Below are positions 37,044 through 46,183 of a DNA stretch of 47,544 bases, piece by piece. Source of the DNA: a virus; the IMG/VR virus record IMGVR_UViG_3300028800_000019, positions 1-47,544 of that record; one strand, given 5' to 3'. The notes beneath the pieces were generated by a model. That model saw nothing but the letters and a program-made list of their open reading frames with translations. It made no database searches and was not told the origin of the DNA. Positions within the stretch are counted from its first letter, which is position 1. Every line of letters starts with the position of its first letter. Made by a program: the position numbers and the translations under genes.

Positions 37044-38830
37044 TATTGCGCTGGAGCCTCCACCGGCGTCATCGTTTTGCCATCAGTCGTGTAGCCAATA
37101 ACCTTGCCATCTTTCATAACCGCACGACCTTGAGAGGTCTTGGCTGGGGCAGCTTGAGTGGTCGATGCACCTGGAGCACTCCCACCAGCCCACCCCCACT
37201 TAAAGAAGTTCTGCAAGATATTAGTAGTCTCAGCTTTCCCAGTCTGCTCAGCTATGCTCTGAGCTTCCTTGAGGATGTCACCACCATGTAGATTCTTCTC
37301 CTGAACCGCCTTGCGGAAGGAGCTTATGGCATCATCGTACTTGCGGTTATTGTCAGGATTATTAGGTAGCGCCTTATACACTTCACCAATGATGCCGATC
37401 CCTTGACCAATCTGAGGGAATTGATCGCTATCCTTATACATCCTCCATACCTTAGCTCCATCAGCTTCAGTCATCTGACCTTTGGAGATTGGAGTAAGGA
37501 TGTCATTGTTATAGTCCAGCACATCCCCCTTAGACATCCTATCAGCAAGGTTAAGTGAGGTAAGTGTGCTCCTATCCTCAAGCTCCCTACGCTTCTCCTG
37601 GCGCTCCTGTAAGCTGAGGCTCCGCTCCTCGTTACGCAACACACGCGCATTACGTTGCTCTTGAAATAGAGCAGTCTTGAGTTGATTGACTGCTCGTGAG
37701 CTAGCGTGCTCAGTCTGTGGTAGGTTCTCAATCTCAGCAATGGTCATAGGATGCTTAGGATCATAGATACGTGGTGAATACTTCTCAAGCACCTCCTCAT
37801 CCTTATCCCGCTGCACCTTCTGGTGCATGTTCCACTGCCTAGCATCATCCTCCTGCATCTTCTCAGCCATTACATAGTTTGGCTTACCATCGGGAGTGAC
37901 AATGCCATGAGACTTGAGCCAGTCACTATCTTGTAACGCACTCTCTCTAGCCTCATAATCAGGAGTCCCATCAGGATGCTTGAACTCAGGAGAGCTAAAT
38001 GCTTCAGCTTTGATATTGAGAGCGTTATTAAGATTCCCAGCCTCTTCCTTCTCAGTAAGCGAATGGTCAGTATCAACTGCATGAGTGCGTAGCTGGTCTA
38101 TCTCTTCAGCACTGAGCTTTGAGTGCTCTAGCTCATCTCCACCTGCACTAAGTTGCTTGATGGCATACTGCCTCGTAGCTGGATCACCACTGTTAATCTT
38201 AGCTAGAATAACCCCCTTCTCATACTTCTTATCCCATACCTGCATAAACTCATCAGCTTCAGCAGGAGTCATTGTGCCATGAGCTACGGAGGATTGAATC
38301 TGTAATCTCATCTGCTCACGATCAGTGGTGGGATCACCACCGCCCACCTTAGTAGTGATAGCCTTGTTGAGCTTATCTTCAGCTATGGTAGCGTTAGCCG
38401 CACGATCAGACTCAGTGATAATCGTAGCCTTACGAGCATTGAGCGTATGCTGTATCTCAACATCTTCCTGTTGGCGATATATGCCTAGCTCACGAGCTAG
38501 CTGGCGGTCAGTCTCATAAGGGGCTAGAGTGCTATCAAGCTGCTTCCTTGAGTTCTCATATACCTGCTGAGCCTGCTCAGCAGTGGTAGACTTGCGTAAC
38601 GCATCATAGACCTGTAGCTTGGCTCTACCAAAGGCTATCTCAGCTTGCTTAGCCTTGAGCTGTCGATTGGCCTGAGCAATACCATACTCAACATCAGCCG
38701 CATGTGCAGCTAGCTGCTCACTCTCCTGCCCAAGATCAGCAACAGCTTCACCTGAGCTAGCAAACAGCCCAGGCTTAGCCTTTGGTTCGGCTACTGGTTC
38801 GACAGTCGGCAATCCAGGGATTTGTGGCAC
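37043..38830 (-). CDS. Internal virion protein, gp15-like
   Basis: 595 residues, highly helical and Gln/Glu/Lys-rich: ESEQLAAHAADVEYGIAQAN, ALRKSTTAEQAQQVYENSRK, then long heptad-like stretches. The C-terminus is Gly/Pro-rich and ends beside the next start (1-bp overlap). Order and composition match T7 gp15-type core proteins that form the ejection tunnel with gp14 and gp16. Confidence 0.8.
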   Translation of the reverse strand: MPQIPGLPTVEPVAEPKAKPGLFASSGEAVADLGQESEQLAAHAADVEYGIAQANRQLKAKQAEIAFGRAKLQVYDALRKSTTAEQAQQVYENSRKQLDSTLAPYETDRQLARELGIYRQQEDVEIQHTLNARKATIITESDRAANATIAEDKLNKAITTKVGGGDPTTDREQMRLQIQSSVAHGTMTPAEADEFMQVWDKKYEKGVILAKINSGDPATRQYAIKQLSAGGDELEHSKLSAEEIDQLRTHAVDTDHSLTEKEEAGNLNNALNIKAEAFSSPEFKHPDGTPDYEARESALQDSDWLKSHGIVTPDGKPNYVMAEKMQEDDARQWNMHQKVQRDKDEEVLEKYSPRIYDPKHPMTIAEIENLPQTEHASSRAVNQLKTALFQEQRNARVLRNEERSLSLQERQEKRRELEDRSTLTSLNLADRMSKGDVLDYNNDILTPISKGQMTEADGAKVWRMYKDSDQFPQIGQGIGIIGEVYKALPNNPDNNRKYDDAISSFRKAVQEKNLHGGDILKEAQSIAEQTGKAETTNILQNFFKWGWAGGSAPGASTTQAAPAKTSQGRAVMKDGKVIGYTTDGKTMTPVEAPAQ

Positions 38831-39336
38831 TATGCTGGCTCTCCTATAGCCTCTGGACTACCACTATCTGTAGCATAATCACCTGTATCCTGCCCAGACG
38901 CCCGCGACTTTGCAAACTGTGAAGCAGCCCCACTAATGCCCTTGAGGAACGCCCCAATCCCAGCTAGTCTACCTTTCCATGCAGCTAGCTTACCGTAGTA
39001 GCGATCAAGCGCAGCTTCCTCTGTACCAGCCTGATAAAGCTCCGCAGCCTGTCTACCACCCCTACCTGCTGTAGCTGCCATCATAAGGAGCGGTGAGCCT
39101 CGTGTGATGTCTACTCCAGCAGCGGCATAAGCTGTAGCCTGCCTACCCACCAGCGATGAATACCGCTGCTCACTCGCTACGATCTCATTGCGAGTGTTCT
39201 GGAGCGTGACATCAGCATTGTAGTCATAAGCCTTCTCAGCCTGTTTACCAGAAGCAATATCACCGCCCGCTGTGAGGATTGACGAAGCTATGCCAATCCC
39301 AAAGGCACCACCAGACATAGCTTGGTCTTGACTCAT
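38830..39336 (-). CDS. Internal virion protein, gp14-like
   Basis: 168 residues. A Gly/Ala-rich hydrophobic N-terminus (GGAFGIGIASSILTAGGDIA), then a helical region with RNEIVASEQRYSSLVGRQAT and GVDITRGSPLLMMAATAGRG, the pattern of T7 gp14-like proteins, which insert in the outer membrane upon ejection. It sits first in the 14-15-16 series, just after the GNAT-like protein. Confidence 0.8.
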   Translation of the reverse strand: MSQDQAMSGGAFGIGIASSILTAGGDIASGKQAEKAYDYNADVTLQNTRNEIVASEQRYSSLVGRQATAYAAAGVDITRGSPLLMMAATAGRGGRQAAELYQAGTEEAALDRYYGKLAAWKGRLAGIGAFLKGISGAASQFAKSRASGQDTGDYATDSGSPEAIGEPA

Positions 39337-39762
39337 TTAGAAGAACCTCGCGTACATATGACAAGTCTCACCGTTCTTGCCCCAACACTTCATTGTGCCT
39401 TCATACTCAAAGCCTAAGTGCTCAAATAGTCGTGTAGAGATCATAACAGAACATGTAGCTTGCACACGCTTGAATCCACCCTCAATAGCCAACAAGGGTA
39501 TAATGTCCTTAATCCTTCGATAACAGTCCCGTACATGGCTACGAAAGAATGGGGTTGGAAGCATCCATATCTCACCACGATTCCACTGACCGTTAACCAC
39601 TCCACCAGCAAATACAGGTTCACCATCAGCTAGTAAGCAATAAGCTATGCTTCCCTCGGAGAAGTATGCCTTCTCTATATCCTCACGCTCAACATTAAGC
39701 TGCACTTGTGGAAGCAGCTTATCAAGATGATCCGAGTTGAGCCTTACTACTTGGTAGGTCAT
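39337..39762 (-). CDS. GNAT-fold protein, T7 gp13-like position
   Basis: 141 residues with the compact GNAT acetyltransferase pattern (YCLLADGEPVFAGGVVNG, then KRVQATCSVMISTRLFEHLG, FEYEGTMKCWG). In T7-like phages the small gp13 assembly protein in this position shares this fold, so the role is probably assembly of the internal core rather than acetylation. The ATG overlaps the previous stop by one base (TAATG). Confidence 0.75.
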   Translation of the reverse strand: MTYQVVRLNSDHLDKLLPQVQLNVEREDIEKAYFSEGSIAYCLLADGEPVFAGGVVNGQWNRGEIWMLPTPFFRSHVRDCYRRIKDIIPLLAIEGGFKRVQATCSVMISTRLFEHLGFEYEGTMKCWGKNGETCHMYARFF

Positions 39763-41303
39763 TAGTCTTGGTTATACTCCATCCTCAACACTATCCCACG
39801 TAGGGTAAAGGGGAATGGAGCGGACTGAGTGATGATAAAGGTTGATTTGTCAGTCCAGTTAGCATCCATATCACGAGTGACCTCTAGCGTGTTCAGCGTC
39901 CCAGATAGCGGTACGTTATAGCAACGCATCGGGGTAGGCGCTGGAGGTGCAGGAGTCTGGGTGAAGCCTAGTATTGCTCCCTCTAGGTTGGCCGTGATAG
40001 GAGTGCTATCAAAGACGTTGTGATAGCTACCTATAGAGTTAGGGGTTACATCAGCTAACGCTACTGTATGTGGAGTCTCCTGTAGGAACCCAGGGTCGCT
40101 GAACTGATAGCGTAGAGTCTCCAGTTGGCTGAGAAGCGGAGGGCTGGTTGCACCCTCAGGGTCAAGCGCAGTAGAGGTGAACATCGAGATTACGAGCGAC
40201 GGCAGAGTACCAACTGCTACATATCCCGTATCAACCGTCTCACCAGGGTTAACTGGCCCACCGCGACTCGATGCTGTGAATGACCCATTGAACGTGTATT
40301 CGGCCACACAGAACTGGATAAGATCATCGTCTCCACCACCAAGGGTGTTGAGCGTCACCGTGTTGGCCCCAGCCTTGCAGCTCAACGCATAAGCCATCAC
40401 AAGGAAAGTGTTATCACCCGTAGCAGCATTGTAGACCACTATCCAAGTGTTGCCTTGGCTATCGGTCACGACAGCGTTAGTACGCTGATACAATACCCCA
40501 GCCAGCACGAGTAGATTCCCAGACGTGTTAGGATATGGGAAAGCAACACTAGTCTCTGGTCCTTGAATGGAGGATAGTGCATAGGCTGCTAGCTGCACAA
40601 GGGGACGTGTAGGATTGGCAGAAGCTAGTCCAATAATGTTAGTGTGTAACGTAAGCGGCACTGCGGAGGATGTCGCAGTGTTGCTAAATGATCCACCACT
40701 CGATAATTGATCGTAAGTACCCAGTGTTCCTGAGTAAACTCCATCGTAGGTGAATCCATCTAGTTGACGTTGCGTGAATCCTGCTGTCACGCCTAGCGTA
40801 GTGGGATCAGCTACCGCGAATACCGCCGTGTAGACCAGCTCACCTGACGCAGCAGTGATCGAGCCACTACCAATTGAGCTTAATCCTGATTCATAGGCTG
40901 TGGATGCAAATGATACTTGATCTATTGGGTAAGTACCAGTAATTCCACTATACTCATCCACCGCTATCATCCATAACCCGAAGTGCTCAGACTCGTGGAT
41001 AGTGAACTCGGTATCTCCAGCAGCTACATTAGGAGCTACAAAGGTAAGGAGTTGGAAATCACAGAATGTCTCACCACTTACATTGTCCACTTGTGATGGA
41101 GTAGTAATTGGGGCTAGCCAGATGTTTCCGTTACTGTCAGTAATGTAAGGAAGTCCATGAGCGTCAGTCACGTTCCTACGCATTCCTACTGACATAATCA
41201 GGCAGTTACCAGCACCCACACCGGGGTAAGTAAAGGTAATAGGAGTTCCAGGCCCACCTTCAGGAGCGTGATATGTAATCCCACCTACGTGAGCAATAGC
41301 CAT
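39762..41303 (-). CDS. Tail-associated protein with two Acidobacteriota-style repeats
   Basis: 513 residues. Two homologous halves (about 1-235 and 240-420) share the pattern ITDSNGNIWLAP, YSGITGTYPIDQVSF and Gly/Ser-rich strands, seen in secreted proteins of Acidobacteriota and in the signal-bearing 241-residue protein here. A short C-terminal domain (YNVPLSGTLNTLEVTRDMDA) differs. It has no signal peptide. Position after tail tubular protein B suggests a tail knob or fibre adaptor. Confidence 0.7.
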   Translation of the reverse strand: MAIAHVGGITYHAPEGGPGTPITFTYPGVGAGNCLIMSVGMRRNVTDAHGLPYITDSNGNIWLAPITTPSQVDNVSGETFCDFQLLTFVAPNVAAGDTEFTIHESEHFGLWMIAVDEYSGITGTYPIDQVSFASTAYESGLSSIGSGSITAASGELVYTAVFAVADPTTLGVTAGFTQRQLDGFTYDGVYSGTLGTYDQLSSGGSFSNTATSSAVPLTLHTNIIGLASANPTRPLVQLAAYALSSIQGPETSVAFPYPNTSGNLLVLAGVLYQRTNAVVTDSQGNTWIVVYNAATGDNTFLVMAYALSCKAGANTVTLNTLGGGDDDLIQFCVAEYTFNGSFTASSRGGPVNPGETVDTGYVAVGTLPSLVISMFTSTALDPEGATSPPLLSQLETLRYQFSDPGFLQETPHTVALADVTPNSIGSYHNVFDSTPITANLEGAILGFTQTPAPPAPTPMRCYNVPLSGTLNTLEVTRDMDANWTDKSTFIITQSAPFPFTLRGIVLRMEYNQD

Positions 41304-43969
41304 TAGTGGCCCTCACTTTCTGGGCCGTAGGTGATGTCATACATGTGATCTAGGCTGGTGCCATATTGACCACCTATCGACTGATAGAGGGAGATAGTCA
41401 CTCTACTGAGTTTCTGCTTCTGGCCACGAGTAGTGCTAGCTTGGCTGCTCAGCACAGGGTTGGTAGGCTGGATGGTCACAGTGTAGGGGATACCTATTGT
41501 GATCTTGGCACAGTAATAGTCAAAGGTGATACTATCACTAGTCACCACCGTGGGGGGTAGAATGAGCATAGCATCCCCCACCGCCGTCACGGTGTTGCCC
41601 AGCAGGTAGCTCATCCCCGTTACTTCATTAGTCACAGGCAGAGCCTCACCACCACCCGTGTATGTGCCAAACCCAGTTGTGTCCATACCCTGTAGTTGGA
41701 AGGTGCCCGCCACGGTATCGCTGTTGATGACGGTGTAGGCTTCCGTCTTGTCCTGATTGATCTGGGTCATGCCCAGTACGTCAGTGATCTGCACAAAGCT
41801 ACCATTGGCAAATGTCTGCCCTGGTGCAGTCACAGTGGGTGGATTAGCGTTGGTAATGCCTGTGATAGCTACAGCAGGGCCAAGGTCAAGTGTCAAGCCA
41901 GCATGTACAAAGAATGCGTTAGAGAGCTGATTATAGAGTTGCTGAGGATAGAAGTATTCAACGTAGCGTACAGTGGCCCCGCTGACCAATCGGTTTACCA
42001 CAATCACTACCATATCCTCTTCACTCTGCCCGCTGATGACCGCTACTGACTCGATGTCTCCGCCATTGACCGTTTGCATGTTGATGCGGAACCATGCGAA
42101 TACCTGATCCTGACGGTTGAATACTAGACCGATAAGCTGCCCATCAGCACGCACAGCCCAGAATATCGGATAGGGTTCCACTTGGAATGCAGTCTGCACA
42201 ACTCCACTACAAGACTCGCTATTCCCAAGCATGATTTGGCGGTTGAGCCGAGTGAGGTCATAGTTAGCCCATTGGTTGCTCACGAAGTCAAACACAAGGA
42301 ACATGACCTGCTTAGTAGAGCGGGACACAAAGATTGCTGCATCTCCTACAAGCTGCGGCTGGAGTTGTGATACCCCCTGAGTAGATTGCTTCTGAGCATT
42401 GACGTTAGTTGGGCTAATTGAGGAGCCTGTGCTACCCGCTACCGACCACACTCCACTAGCTGTACCAAGGAGCAAGTTGTTAGGACTCCCTACCATACTG
42501 ATGATCTGGTCAATCTGCGTGCTCAGAAGGGTGAACTGAATAGCGTAATCATCCTCAGTGGGATCAGCTATGAAGTCAGGGAAGTCCTCAATTACACTGC
42601 CGTTGAACTGGAGGGGATTGTTGTTACTACCACCTGTACAGAGTCGACCTTGATAGAATGTTCCGCAGGCGGGGTAGTCACCCGCGGTCGCGAATACTGG
42701 GATGACCTTCACCGCGAAGCCTCCACCAGCATAGGGAAGGTAGGCAGTGGAGACTACTGGGATAGTTGAGATTTGACCTGAGAATGAGTTTGAATTGTTG
42801 AGGGTGTAGACTCCAACTCCACCGGGGGTGCCACTTACTTGACCTGTGATAATTGTGCCTGCTGCCACACCCGGGAAGTATAGCCCCTGATCCCCATAGA
42901 TATAGCCTGCGGTCACTGAGGTTACTATCAAGGTAACGCCTGAGATTGAGCCTTGGAAGATAGAACCAAACTCAGCGGGGATTAGGTTGTAGGCGAAGCC
43001 CCCTTGACCTGTCATGCTGGTGCCACTGACCACTAGCTGAGGGATATTGACCTGATAGGTTCCTGTTCCTCCTGTGCCTGAGAGGTAGGCTGTAATGATA
43101 GTGTTAGGCGACACGTTAGCGCCACTCACCTGCATACCTACAAGGATAGTTCCCGTCACGCTACCCACGTCTAGTATCGTCCCAGACACCGTGCTGGAGC
43201 CTCCATTGATTGAAGCTCCAAAGGTGGCTTGGTCACTACTCTGTAGCACAGGGGTAACATAGAACTCACCCTCGTTGATCTCAACCATCCCTGCACATTG
43301 GTTGATGTAGACACGATCACCATTGGCGAATGGCTTATCGGTAATCATCACCAAGGGGAAGGCTTGAGTGAGCTGGAGGATCGGTACACCTAAGCCTGAG
43401 AATCCTGTTGTGATTGTCTCTGATGTTCCCCGGTAGGCTGGGCTATTCACGCCAATCTGCACGCCGGGAGGCACAGTGCCATAAGTCCACACTGTAGGGC
43501 CGTGGCGTTCTACACAGGCTGGAGGGTAGTTAGGGTGGAATATCCACAGAGTGTCTGCGCTCTGAGTGCCACAGTCGAGGTTAAATAGATCAGCGTCAGT
43601 GTAGGGAGTGACCAATTCGAGTGGCGTGTTAGGGGCACTTAGTACCAATCCAAGTGTCCATGTGCCGGGTGCTGTAGGTTCCCAGATGCGGATAACACCA
43701 GCACTGAGTTCCAGTATAGCTCCTTGGGCTGTGGAGAATTGGAATGAGACTAAGCGTGAGTGAGCATTACCCTTAGTTGGCCCAGCAAAGTAAGTACCGG
43801 GCATCTTCTGTGCTCCACCCTCTACCAGTGGGAAGGCGTTCTCTAGCACACGACAAGCAGATTTGTACTTGGTTATATCTTCGCGATTATAAAGGAGTTC
43901 TGAGATTTCTCCCGCATTAAACGAATTAAAATAAGGGTAGATTTTAGGCATCAATCCCCCACTTGACAT
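41303..43969 (-). CDS. Tail tubular protein B-like nozzle protein
   Basis: 888 residues; ATG 43951 is an alternative start. The N-terminus (PKIYPYFNSFNAGEISELLY, then LENAFPLVEGGAQKMPGT) is diagnostic of the podovirus nozzle/tail tubular B family. An inserted region at about 250-390 carries two copies of a Gly/Thr beta unit (ANVSPNTIITAYLSGTGGTG, and a similar YFPGVAAGTIITGQVSGTPG). The C-terminal half continues the nozzle fold. It follows tail tubular protein A and a tiny zinc protein. Confidence 0.88.
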   Translation of the reverse strand: MSSGGLMPKIYPYFNSFNAGEISELLYNREDITKYKSACRVLENAFPLVEGGAQKMPGTYFAGPTKGNAHSRLVSFQFSTAQGAILELSAGVIRIWEPTAPGTWTLGLVLSAPNTPLELVTPYTDADLFNLDCGTQSADTLWIFHPNYPPACVERHGPTVWTYGTVPPGVQIGVNSPAYRGTSETITTGFSGLGVPILQLTQAFPLVMITDKPFANGDRVYINQCAGMVEINEGEFYVTPVLQSSDQATFGASINGGSSTVSGTILDVGSVTGTILVGMQVSGANVSPNTIITAYLSGTGGTGTYQVNIPQLVVSGTSMTGQGGFAYNLIPAEFGSIFQGSISGVTLIVTSVTAGYIYGDQGLYFPGVAAGTIITGQVSGTPGGVGVYTLNNSNSFSGQISTIPVVSTAYLPYAGGGFAVKVIPVFATAGDYPACGTFYQGRLCTGGSNNNPLQFNGSVIEDFPDFIADPTEDDYAIQFTLLSTQIDQIISMVGSPNNLLLGTASGVWSVAGSTGSSISPTNVNAQKQSTQGVSQLQPQLVGDAAIFVSRSTKQVMFLVFDFVSNQWANYDLTRLNRQIMLGNSESCSGVVQTAFQVEPYPIFWAVRADGQLIGLVFNRQDQVFAWFRINMQTVNGGDIESVAVISGQSEEDMVVIVVNRLVSGATVRYVEYFYPQQLYNQLSNAFFVHAGLTLDLGPAVAITGITNANPPTVTAPGQTFANGSFVQITDVLGMTQINQDKTEAYTVINSDTVAGTFQLQGMDTTGFGTYTGGGEALPVTNEVTGMSYLLGNTVTAVGDAMLILPPTVVTSDSITFDYYCAKITIGIPYTVTIQPTNPVLSSQASTTRGQKQKLSRVTISLYQSIGGQYGTSLDHMYDITYGPESEGH

Positions 43970-43990
43970 CGCGTTTTATTCCTGCTACGC

Positions 43991-44140
43991 TCATTCATTG
44001 GTCACTAGGAACCTACATACACCACACACCCTCTTACCGCGCATCTCACCTGTCGCTCTCCGTCTCTTGCATAGATCACACATAGTCCTACCAACTTTAG
44101 TGGTGACTAGCTTAGTGTTGTAGTTTACCTTGGTCATCAT
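43991..44140 (-). CDS. Tiny zinc-ribbon protein between tail genes
   Basis: 49 residues from ATG 44140 (44137 possible), overlapping the TGA of tail tubular protein A. After a basic N-terminus, TMCDLCKRRRATGEMRG and RVCGVCRFL give two CxxC knuckles. A longer ORF in this frame only covers the upstream gene. Probably a zinc ribbon; unusual among tail genes. Confidence 0.6.
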   Translation of the reverse strand: MMTKVNYNTKLVTTKVGRTMCDLCKRRRATGEMRGKRVCGVCRFLVTNE

Positions 44141-44937
44141 CCACCCCAGTCTCCACCACCCCAGCCGTAACCGTTCCAGTTGCCTGCATTGCGCCCTGCA
44201 CGTAGCCATGAGGTTGAACCTGTCTCATCCTTCTGGAAGTCCATAGTCTCGTTCTGAGCTTCAGCAGAGTTAAGGGATTCAAGATACATCTGGTGCATCC
44301 CTTCAGCTTTCTGCTTGTCCTCAGTGATGGCAATGGCTAGTTCCTGAGCGAGCCTAAAGGCTAAGCAGTTCACAAACCCCGGTTGCAACGAGGTCATGTC
44401 TGTGATGAGACGGATGTAGTTGATGGCAGCAGGCACCGTCACAGTTTGACCATTTACTACTGCTTGACACCCTATGTAGTTAGTCAACACACACTGCTGG
44501 TAGATAATCTGCTGGCCCTCAGTGTTGTTAACTGTAACAGCCTCAACGATATAGTCAAACCCAGGCGGCCAGAATGGAGGGTTGAAGCGTTGGTAATATC
44601 CCGGCCACGGCCCCCAAGCCCACCATGAGCAGTCAGGGTCTTGACGCTTACGTGGGCGTACAAAGCGAAGGAAGTCACTAGGCAATGCCCATGCTGCTAG
44701 CCAGCCATAGAGAGGCACGTAGGGGAGCTGTGTGGTTGGGTCAATCAAGCGTTGCAAAGGTATACGTACCTTAGCAAACTTCCAGTCCCGCTCAGCCATT
44801 ACCTCCTGAAAGATAGCATCCCAGACATTCAGTACTTTTTTGGCATTAGGTGTGTTCTCGTTGATGTCGGTAATATCACCACGCGCACCTATGCGGCCTA
44901 ACGCGAGATTAGCGATGCTGGCGATGCTATAGTTCAC
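44137..44937 (-). CDS. Tail tubular protein A-like adaptor
   Basis: 266 residues. The start YSIASIANLALGRIGARGDI, then ENTPNAKKVLNVWDAIFQEV and ERDWKFAKVRIPLQ, is the hallmark of gp11-like head-tail adaptors that sit under the portal. The C-terminus is Gly/Trp-rich. Coupled to the next gene (overlapping ATGATGA). Order portal, capsid, adaptor, nozzle matches T7-like phages. Confidence 0.88.
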   Translation of the reverse strand: MNYSIASIANLALGRIGARGDITDINENTPNAKKVLNVWDAIFQEVMAERDWKFAKVRIPLQRLIDPTTQLPYVPLYGWLAAWALPSDFLRFVRPRKRQDPDCSWWAWGPWPGYYQRFNPPFWPPGFDYIVEAVTVNNTEGQQIIYQQCVLTNYIGCQAVVNGQTVTVPAAINYIRLITDMTSLQPGFVNCLAFRLAQELAIAITEDKQKAEGMHQMYLESLNSAEAQNETMDFQKDETGSTSWLRAGRNAGNWNGYGWGGGDWGG

Positions 44938-44940
44938 GCT

Positions 44941-45381
44941 CTATGCTCCTGCTGCCCGCGAGTCTTCAGCAGCTTCCTCGGCTATCTTAGCCGCCAACAA
45001 CCGCTCCTCTTCCTCATCATCGTTCTCTTGCTTAGTCTTGTTCATCAGCTTGTCAGTGGGATTGTGTTTGCTGCGCGTGTGCGTACCAATCTCGCTGAGC
45101 TTATAGAATGGCTCACCGCAGTCTTTGCAGAACCAGATACGCGCGTTAGTGTCGGATGCGTTAGCACGGTCAAACATGAACACCCAGCGCCCACCTAGAG
45201 TCTTGCCCTCAACTAGCTTCCGCTGATGCTTATCAGCTAGGTTAACATCTTTGAATGACTGCCGATCCCGCTCGTCATAGATGATGTTGACTATCTCATC
45301 TTTGACATATTGAATAGCGTTGTTACTCTCAAATGCCCAGTCGGTGAGTTTAGCCTGCAACACGTTCATTGGAATCTCCAT
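44941..45381 (-). CDS. C2H2-type zinc protein in the head-tail operon
   Basis: 146 residues; ATG 45369 is an alternative start. IWFCKDCGEPFYKLSEIGTH and TRSKH contain CxxC and HxxxxH spaced like a C2H2 zinc finger. A Glu/Asp/Ala-rich tail follows. No family named. It lies between the head-protein terminator and the tail adaptor; it may act in assembly or late regulation. Confidence 0.65.
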   Translation of the reverse strand: MEIPMNVLQAKLTDWAFESNNAIQYVKDEIVNIIYDERDRQSFKDVNLADKHQRKLVEGKTLGGRWVFMFDRANASDTNARIWFCKDCGEPFYKLSEIGTHTRSKHNPTDKLMNKTKQENDDEEEERLLAAKIAEEAAEDSRAAGA

Positions 45382-45385
45382 GAAA

Positions 45386-45407
45386 GGGGGCAGCTTATGC
45401 CACCCCC
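45386..45407 (-). terminator. GC-rich stem-loop downstream of head genes
   Basis: GGGGG (45386-45390) pairs with CCCCC (45403-45407), with inner GGCA/TGCC pairing possible. On the minus strand the stem is followed by TTTC. It lies just after the capsid and Bbp16-like genes and before the 45381 start, fitting a partial terminator that raises capsid mRNA relative to tail mRNA. Confidence 0.6.
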
Positions 45408-45422
45408 TCCGGTTAAGGTTGG

Positions 45423-46172
45423 TTACTGCTCGCCACCAGTGCGCGGGCCAAAGTAGGCAACGATAGTGCCCAGCGTTGGGTTACTACCAGTCACGTCTGC
45501 GTAGAAGCGCAGGAACTCAAGCACAGCGAAAGCGTTAACAGGGATGTAGTAATGCGCCCCGTTGACCTGAAGCTGAGCTAGAGTAAGCAAGCGTGACGCG
45601 ATTGGGTTGGGAGCACTACCCACCAACGCTGAGGAAGTAGCCGAAGTCACTACCTCAAAGTTAATGTTGGTGAGAGTGTTGAACGGTGAGGTAACGATGA
45701 TGTGTAAGCCAATCTCGTAGCCACCAGCACCAGGGAACTCAGGCGGGAAGGTGTAACCCTTCTCGGTGAGTGATGGGAACTGAGGGAGCCACGGATAGGC
45801 TGCACCAGCGTTGGGTGCACCAAAGTCAAGTTCAAGGTTCGAGTATTGATCGCCACTGGCGCAGATTACATCACCAATGAGCGGAGGGTAGCCAGTTGCA
45901 GTGGTTGTGGTTACGGTCTGTGAGTAGTTCACAGTTGCCGTACCAGAGCCACCACCACCAGAAAGGATAGCCACAATGGTCACGTTCTGGTAAGTGTAGG
46001 CACCACCAGCGAGAGTGTAAGTCTGGCCGGGGATTACCTGACCTGTTGCGACAGTATAGGTCAAGGTTGTGCCTGACTGAGATACTCCAGTCAAGGCGTT
46101 AGCAGTTGAGGTAAGCGGCCCAGAGGTGGTGCTGCTACCATGAAGATATGCAAGTGCATCACTGTATGGCAT
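45423..46172 (-). CDS. Bbp16-like head protein with inserted beta domain
   Basis: 249 residues. The C-terminal two thirds (DVICASGDQYSNLELDFGAP, GGYEIGLHIIVTSPFNTLTN, PNPIASRLLTLAQLQVNGAH) fits the Bbp16 family of capsid-associated proteins encoded next to the capsid in BPP-1-like phages. Residues about 25-90 are an inserted Thr/Gly-rich Ig-like segment that may be displayed on the surface. It starts 11 bp after the capsid stop, so the two are made in similar amounts. Confidence 0.75.
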   Translation of the reverse strand: MPYSDALAYLHGSSTTSGPLTSTANALTGVSQSGTTLTYTVATGQVIPGQTYTLAGGAYTYQNVTIVAILSGGGGSGTATVNYSQTVTTTTATGYPPLIGDVICASGDQYSNLELDFGAPNAGAAYPWLPQFPSLTEKGYTFPPEFPGAGGYEIGLHIIVTSPFNTLTNINFEVVTSATSSALVGSAPNPIASRLLTLAQLQVNGAHYYIPVNAFAVLEFLRFYADVTGSNPTLGTIVAYFGPRTGGEQ

Positions 46173-46183
46173 CGGCAGCCTCC

